A stretch of 64,000 nucleotides of DNA from Cryptomeria japonica (taxonomy: Eukaryota > Streptophyta > Pinopsida > Cupressales > Cupressaceae): the NCBI RefSeq assembly GCF_030272615.1, contig NC_081412.1:683900583-683964582 (forward strand), written 5' to 3'. The notes below the pieces were generated by a model. That model searched no databases. It worked only from the letters and a program-made list of their open reading frames with translations, and was not told the DNA's origin. Each line of letters opens with the position of its first letter. The first letter of the stretch is position 1. The position numbers were made by a program, and so were the translations under genes. Shown in pieces: positions 58,209-64,000 of the stretch.

Positions 58209-60645
58209 GGTGTACAAGGCATCAGGCTCCCCTGCATATCAAAAAATACCAAAAACATTCAGAAAAATGTCCTAAAGAAAATACCAAAAACATTCAGAAA
58301 AATGTCCTAAAGAAAATACAAAAACATTCAAAAAAGTAAAGAAAAATCATGCATCCAAATGGTGAACAACCACTCCAGTGGCACCTTGGCTAAGTACGAT
58401 GGCGAAAACTTGGCAAACATGTGCCACTCGTAAAGGCAATGGCTCCAGTATCTTTCAGGCTCATTGCGATCACATTCATACATACACACATCCATCCATC
58501 TAACCATGGCTTGTTATTTGATCTGTCATCCAAGAAAGTACTTCATGCGTCTAGCATCCCACTTTTTCATAAATCATGTCCAACTTGGGGGCAATGCCCT
58601 TACAATCTAGATGATGGAAGTGGATTCTACATTACTGGTGATTCATTGGCAAAAACATTCAAAAATGTCTCGCAAAATACAAAAACATTCAAAAATGTCT
58701 CGCAAAATACAAAAACATTCAAAAATGTCTCGCAAAATATCAAAAACATTCAAAAATGACTCACAAAATCCACAAACATTCAAAAACTATTACACAAAAT
58801 CCAAAAACTTCGAAAAACCATCGAAAATCACCCAAAAAACATGACAACACCTTGTACATATTCATCCGATCAGATACAAAATACTCACACAAATGACCAC
58901 TTATCACTCGACCAACACAATCAACATCAACAATCCAAACTGTCTTAAACAAGGATGCATCCTTCCTTATCAAAACAAAGACAAGATGACATTTTCTTTG
59001 ACAAGAAAATTATGTTAAGCTATCAAATACTTGGTTGATTTATGAGTACAATCATTTGTTTATCTGTATCGGGATCTTTCAGCATTGTTTTGTATCGTTT
59101 GCGCATTACTTCCAATGAAGTACTGGGGCATGTACTAATGGTGTCTACGTGGGAAGTTCACCAAGCTACATGATCTTATGCAAAATGTAGTCATAGATCA
59201 TTACGGCTTGCTGACTACAGCGTATACCTCGACCATATGAGCATGAACCATTACCAAGGATCCATATTCTTTATTCTTTATGTATATATTGTTTGTTTGC
59301 AGGTACAATTCTCTTTCTTTGGTTCCTCCTACCTCATCCAAACTGGATAAAGGTTTTATCTCTTATTACGGTATGCACTTGTCTCAGGATATGATCAACC
59401 TAAGATCAAGGAGGACGTTCCAAGTCATGCATGAAAGGAGATAATCCTTATCTGTTCCGCAAGCAATACTCAGGTCAACTTGATCCATTATATCAAGTTG
59501 CTTGTATTAACTTGCTATATAAAAATCCATGTAAGAAATACTCTGGTCATCTTGAATCTTTATGTCAAGTTGCTTGTATTTTCTTACAACATTTTAAAGC
59601 TCAATGATGAAAAATAAAGCACCATGGATCGTCATTCCATCTCATTTGTATATATTGCATTTCGTTGCATTCCACCCATCCATACATTCCTAATAGCTGC
59701 ATATCATGCATACGTAGTCATAATAATGCATACTCTATTTTACTCATCTTCTTCCATAGGACTCGATCCTAGTCCTCCATATCTTCTATCTAACATCAAA
59801 TCCCCCCTCACCCTCCCTATCTTGATCATCAACATCATCCTAATCCCTTCATCGCTTCCCATCCTCACTCATCCACAAAATTAAGCCAGTTACTCTATCT
59901 ACACAGATACATCGACTCCCACACACCTAGACTATCAACAGATACTCTGATCAAGTATCTTCGGGTCTCAACAGGTAATCGATTATGGTAATCCTAGACT
60001 ACATCAGGCATTTATCACAATGACCTAGTCTCAACGGGGTTGCCATGATTCCCCACAACCATCCATCACACGCACACACTATCAATTGATCAACCAATCA
60101 AACACAATCCAATGGACAATTACATCAATTGTCTACGTCTCAACGAGTATTTTGCTTCATATACCTTGACTTCATCAGGCAATTACATCAATTGTCTAAG
60201 TCACATCAGGTCACTTTGATTCACTTACTCAGACTTTATCATGTCCAAGCGACCAACTGACATCAACTGTCACGCTTTGACTTGATCGGGGCAATTAAAC
60301 CGATTGCACCAGATTGTCCAACCAATTTTGATCAATTGTAGAGCATCAATCCAAACCCCACACTACATCTGCTATGTATCTCTTGCATGACCTCAGGGTA
60401 CTCGTTGGCTTGTTGTTTCTTCATATTCACTCCATTTTCTCCCATTCTTTCATCATTAGTTCTAATTTCTTCTATTCTACCTCCCCTCCGCTTTTCATTC
60501 TTTTTCGAGAGATCGCCCGATTTTTCAAAAAAAATTCGGCCCATCCCTCGAGGGGGCATACCACCCATTAAATTTACATTTTATGGGGCATTTCTTCACA
60601 CCTATTTTTCTTTCTTTGAAACGACGCGATAAACTGCACCATCTC
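58209..60645 (+). other. Element G 3' non-coding region
   Basis: It contains a 35-bp direct duplication (about 58246-58317), the 30-bp array listed separately, and 59341-59445 similar to element C 41217-41330. Degenerate CATCAGGCAATTACATCAATTG-like runs occur at 59950-60310. Unlike C, no mobile-domain-like frame is visible on either strand. Confidence 0.6.
58651..58771. repeat. 30-bp tandem repeat, four copies
   Basis: Units AAAAACATTCAAAAATGTCT plus CGCAAAATAC start at 58651, 58681 and 58711. A diverged copy starts at 58742. Confidence 0.9.
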
Positions 60646-60658
60646 AAAGAGGGGCAAA
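60646..60658 (+). promoter_or_regulatory. Element G polypurine tract
   Basis: AAAGAGGGGCAAA immediately before the LTR start TGTAGTCACA. Confidence 0.85.
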
Positions 60659-62645
60659 TGTAGTCACATAAATCTGTCCACTTAATTAAATGAATACTTA
60701 GTATTTATTTGATTATTTAACCATCAATTAATAATTAATTAAATTAATATTTAATTAATTCATCTTAACCCTCTTCTCCTATTAATTAAATAAATTATTC
60801 AATTTATTTGATTTAATTCACTTAACTAAATTCATACCATTAATTAAATAAATAAATCATATTTGTTTAATTAAATCTTCTCTCACATTTAAATAAATTA
60901 ATATTTATTTAAATCCCCCAAAATCCCACCTCTCACATTTAAATAAATTAATATTTATTTAAATCCCCCAAAATCCCACCTCTCACATTTAAATAAATAA
61001 ATCATTTATTTAAATCACCTTTATCCTCCACCCACTTGTATTTTCCTACAAAAGCAAGTTGCACAATTATTTTAAATAAATAATTTATTTAAATCACCTT
61101 TATCCTCCACCCACTTGTATTTTCCTACAAAAGCAAGTTGCACAATTATTTTAAATAAATAATTTATTTAAATCACCTTTATCCTCCACCCACTTGTATT
61201 TTCCTACAAAAGCAAGTTGCACAACTATTTTAAATAAATTATTTATTTAAAATCCTATTTATCCTCACCCACTTGAAACCTTTAATGGTTTCCCTTAAAG
61301 TATTCAAACTTGATGGCTTTAAAGTCTTCAAACTTGATGGCTTCCTTCTATAGTCTTCTTAAGACTTTAATGGTTTTCCTTAAAGTCTTCAAGCCTTTAA
61401 TGGTTCCCCTCAAAGTCTTCAAGCATTTTAATGCTTTATCTTCCTTTTTCTCATTTAAATAAATTAATATTTATTTGAATATTTATCCAAATACAACTTG
61501 CACACATTTATTGAAATAAATGAATTTTTATTTTAATAAAATCCTATTTTCCCTCACCCACCAAATCCACTTGCAAAATCTAATCCCCTTCTAGATTCTT
61601 CTAACCCCTTCCTAATTAACTTAATCCATCCCCTAATTATTGTCACATTCCTAAGCAAAATGGAGTCACTTCTCAAAGCCTAAAAGTCTTTGATAACCAT
61701 TAAAGGCTTTCAACCTTCAACCACTAAATGTCTCAAAGTCTTGGATAACCTTTGAAAGCTTCCAACCTTCAACCACTAAATGGCTCAAAGTCTTTGATAA
61801 CCATTGAAGGCTTTCAACCTTCAACCACTTAATCCCCAAAGTCTCCAATAACCATTAATGGTTACCTCAAACCCTCCCACATGGTTAAAACATTTGTTTT
61901 GACTCAACCTCTACCCAACCCAAAGGTCTCATCAAGCCTTTAATGCTTTGACCATGATTATCTCTTAAACATTTGCACAAAGGTTTATCCTTGGATTAAC
62001 TCTTAATCCAGTGGGTAATCTTAATTTAGACTTGACCCTTACCTTCTAGATAACCATGAGGTCTTCTCAGGCCTTTAATGCCTCCAACCTCTTCTCTCAA
62101 CCCAGTCCTATGTTGAAACTTGTCACCATTTTATTGGTGCCAATTGTGCACATGGATCCCCAACTTTCAATCCTAACCCTTGTTAAGATTGCTCAATCTT
62201 AACCCTTCATTTCCCTATTTCTTCTATAAATAGAACCCTTCTCCTCAAGCAAAAGGAGAAGCATTTTAGAGTATTGTTGTTATACTGGCATTAGCATAGA
62301 GCTTTTTCATAGCATCACTATCTACTCTTGCATAGTATTTGCTTATCATATTCAACCATCTTGAATCTCCATATGGCATCCATGGCTAGTGCTAAAAGCT
62401 GAGAGCTACACTCATTTGGGACTTGGAGAGGAGAGAAACAAGGGAGAAACATCAAAAGGCATCATGGAAGCATCTTAGGGAGGCTCTTCTCCTTTCTTTT
62501 ATTTTGTTAAACTTCTTTCATGCTTTTTGAAATCTCTCTTGATATGTTTGGAATGGTTTTTAGTTCTTTGTTTTGTTTTTATGGTTGAAACTAACTTATT
62601 AACATTGAACTTTGTTGTTGCCTTGTCCCCATTTCCATGACATCA
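60659..62645 (+). repeat. Element G 3' LTR with internal tandem repeats
   Basis: It starts TGTAGTCACA and ends near GACATCA, about 1.99 kb. It contains a 50-bp repeat (units at 60881 and 60931, partial at 60981), a 79-bp repeat (61020, 61099, 61178) and a 52-bp repeat (61683, 61735, 61787). Repeats explain its greater length relative to the C LTR. Confidence 0.8.
62225..62232 (+). promoter_or_regulatory. Probable TATA box in element G LTR
   Basis: TATAAATA lies in a TC-rich context (TTTCTTCTATAAATAGAACC), a strong plant TATA-box match about 400 bp before the LTR end. Confidence 0.6.
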
Positions 62646-62978
62646 GTACAAAATACTAGTTAACCCTAGATCCTCAATTGCCTTGAATTCTAGTTTGATC
62701 ATTCCAATGTCTCCCAGTATCACTAATTGATACATGCTTTTGATGTCTTTGGTGCCCAAATCCTCAAGAGTGTAGTGAATGTATGCCCTCACATCTTCAA
62801 CATACATTACTCCATTAGGAACCCTAGAAAATGCTCCTGTAGAGTCTTCCTTCTTGGCAATTTTTGGAACCTCCTTAAAGACTAGCCTTAACCTATCCTT
62901 GACTTCAACAATGGTGGGATTTTCAATAAAAGTAGGTACTAAAGATCCAAATGCCATGTCGAGAAATACCTAAAAGTG
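62643..62978 (-). pseudogene. Element F unknown protein, N-terminal part
   Basis: The minus-strand frame begins MAFGSLVPTFIENPTIVEVK (start at 62957), continues with KEVPKIAKKEDSTGAFSRVP, VEDVRAYIHYTLEDLGTKD and IEDLGLTSILY, and stops at the G border. The missing continuation begins at about 55345. No signal peptide, membrane span or known catalytic motif is visible. It is mixed alpha/beta in appearance. It follows the gag fragment on the same strand. Confidence 0.65.
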
Positions 62979-63298
62979 AATGTCGGTGGACAATTGAGTG
63001 CTTTAGATAATTGCTCAAAATCCTCTCTTAATTCTTTGCTCCCTCTTAATTCACCTTCACTTCACTCTAATTGCTTGAATGCTCAGTGAGTGAAAATGAA
63101 TTCACTTACCATCTTTTAACAATGAATAAAAACCCTAATTTCCTATAGTAAATGCTTCACCAACCCCATAGATGCATGTTTCATAGTTATGTGTTAGGGT
63201 AACCTTCATTGATGGTGAACACATTTCTCCAGATCTCTTTCCAGATCTCTTGCGGGGTAATATGAAAAACTAGCAATGACTTTGCCAACCCCTAAGAC

Positions 63299-63998
63299 TT
63301 ATGCCTTAGTTAGTGGTGGATTTGTTGATATAGATCCATCTCCACTTTGTTCTTCAAATTTTCTAACCCATCTCTTGGTGTGATCTTGTTGTATTTCATC
63401 TACCTTCTTTTTTCCTTTTTCATTGTCTTTATCATTATTAGCCGGTTGAGTCTTGCTTTTGTAATACTTAGCAATATGACCTATTTTGTTGCATGCATAA
63501 CATGTAACATTGTTCTTTTGAATTTCTTTGTCATATCCGATGTTATTCCTTGACCTACACTGATTAGCAAAATGTCTGAATTCTCCACATGCATGACATT
63601 TAACATTCATTCTACAATCTTTTGATCTATGACCATATTTCTTGTAAGTTGTGCATTGACTGGGAACAAAATTGCAGTTTTGCTTTGCCTTATTTCTACA
63701 TTGTTTAGCCATATGCCCAAATTTATTGCAAACAAAACATCTAGAATTGAATTTATAAGCATTGGATTGCCTTACCTCTTTCCTCTATTCTGATGAGTTC
63801 TGCATACCGGTTGTCTGATCTTCATTTGCAATATCAAAGCTTTCTCCTTGTATAAATCCAAGTCCACTGGAATCATATCTTTGTCTTTTCAATAAGTCAT
63901 CCAACTATGTAACACTAATCCTAAACTTCTCTTTATACTCACTTGTAGTAGTCAGATCATCTCTCAAAGTGGCTATTTGTCTTTCAAGTTATTGTTCA
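63299..63998 (-). pseudogene. Element F gag fragment with four zinc knuckles
   Basis: From the right edge the minus strand reads LDDLLKRQRYDSSGLGFIQG, a motif typical of plant copia gag. A TAG at about 63790 follows, then four knuckles: CFVCNKFGHMAKQC (intact), CTTYKKYGHRSKDC (second Cys lost), CHACGEFRHFANQC (intact Cys/His set) and CYACNKIGHIAKYY (last Cys lost). A lysine-rich tail ends at 63299. Two knuckles are damaged. The gag N-terminus and any 5' LTR lie beyond the window. Confidence 0.75.
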
Positions 63999-64000
63999 TT

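Larger units (their letters stand above)
55362..62645 (+). mobile_element. Element G: 5'-truncated Tat-type gypsy retrotransposon
   Basis: It begins inside RT (DLTAGHAMLSLMDGF) and lacks its 5' LTR, gag and protease. It is complete from there to a 3' LTR (60659-62645). RT, RNase H, second RNase H and integrase are more similar to a consensus than those of C. The insertion splits the F reading frame. The right edge may be 62642 or 62645. No left target duplication survives. Confidence 0.88.

Noticed and set aside
60332-60568. Overlapping short frames on both strands before the G LTR
   Set aside because: Pyrimidine-rich stretch open in several frames. No motif and no conservation with element C.
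1-64000. Host protein-coding, tRNA or rRNA genes
   Set aside because: No exon-like run with recognisable host protein, no tRNA cloverleaf with both boxes, and no rRNA sequence was found by reading. A spliced gene with short exons in 1-10 kb cannot be fully excluded.

Overview
The window looks like gene-poor heterochromatin from a large-genome seed plant. It is AT-rich and contains no recognisable host gene, rRNA, tRNA or CRISPR array. From about 10.4 kb onward it is almost entirely LTR retrotransposons inserted into one another. The Tat-type Ty3/gypsy elements with a second RNase H domain, the very long elements and the heavily decayed copies fit a conifer or other gymnosperm. That placement is inference, not demonstrated.

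Layout. 1-10.4 kb: AT-rich DNA with degenerate tandem repeats, an LTR-like fragment (1.38-3.16 kb) and a SINE-like tandem (7.2-7.5 kb). About 10.4-11.62 kb: the 3' end and LTR start of a plus-strand copia-like element (E), which appears to resume at 51753-52576. Element A, a minus-strand Ty1/copia, spans 11625-51752 and interrupts E. A is itself broken by two insertions in its reverse transcriptase. These are plus-strand copia B (14033-21349, target duplication CTTAG/CTCAG) and plus-strand gypsy C (21502-47087, duplication GATAT). C carries gag, protease with a G-patch, RT, RNase H, a second RNase H and integrase. Its pol is split between the second RNase H and integrase by D (31293-39109, duplication ACCAT), a minus-strand gag-protease element with no RT or integrase. 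Without the insertions A is about 7.2 kb and C about 17.8 kb.

On the right, minus-strand element F starts with a 3' LTR at 52577-53524 and runs off the window. F carries a copia-type multi-zinc-knuckle gag fragment and an unfamiliar protein, but no pol is visible between them. It is interrupted by G, a 5'-truncated gypsy (55362-62645) related to C. The left junction of G has a 41-bp copy of nearby F sequence.

None of the elements looks autonomous. Most coding regions carry stops, and many of these are TAG or TGA where CAG, TGG or CGA is expected, as decay of methylated cytosines would produce. The best-preserved reading frames are the D gag (669 codons) and the G integrase. The most interesting structures are: an antisense plant-mobile-domain-like reading frame in the 3' region of C; two oppositely oriented 20/21-bp repeat arrays near the ends of C; a gag plus unknown-ORF element (F); a conserved multiple polypurine-tract module in the copia-like elements; and the D gag-stop-protease arrangement.
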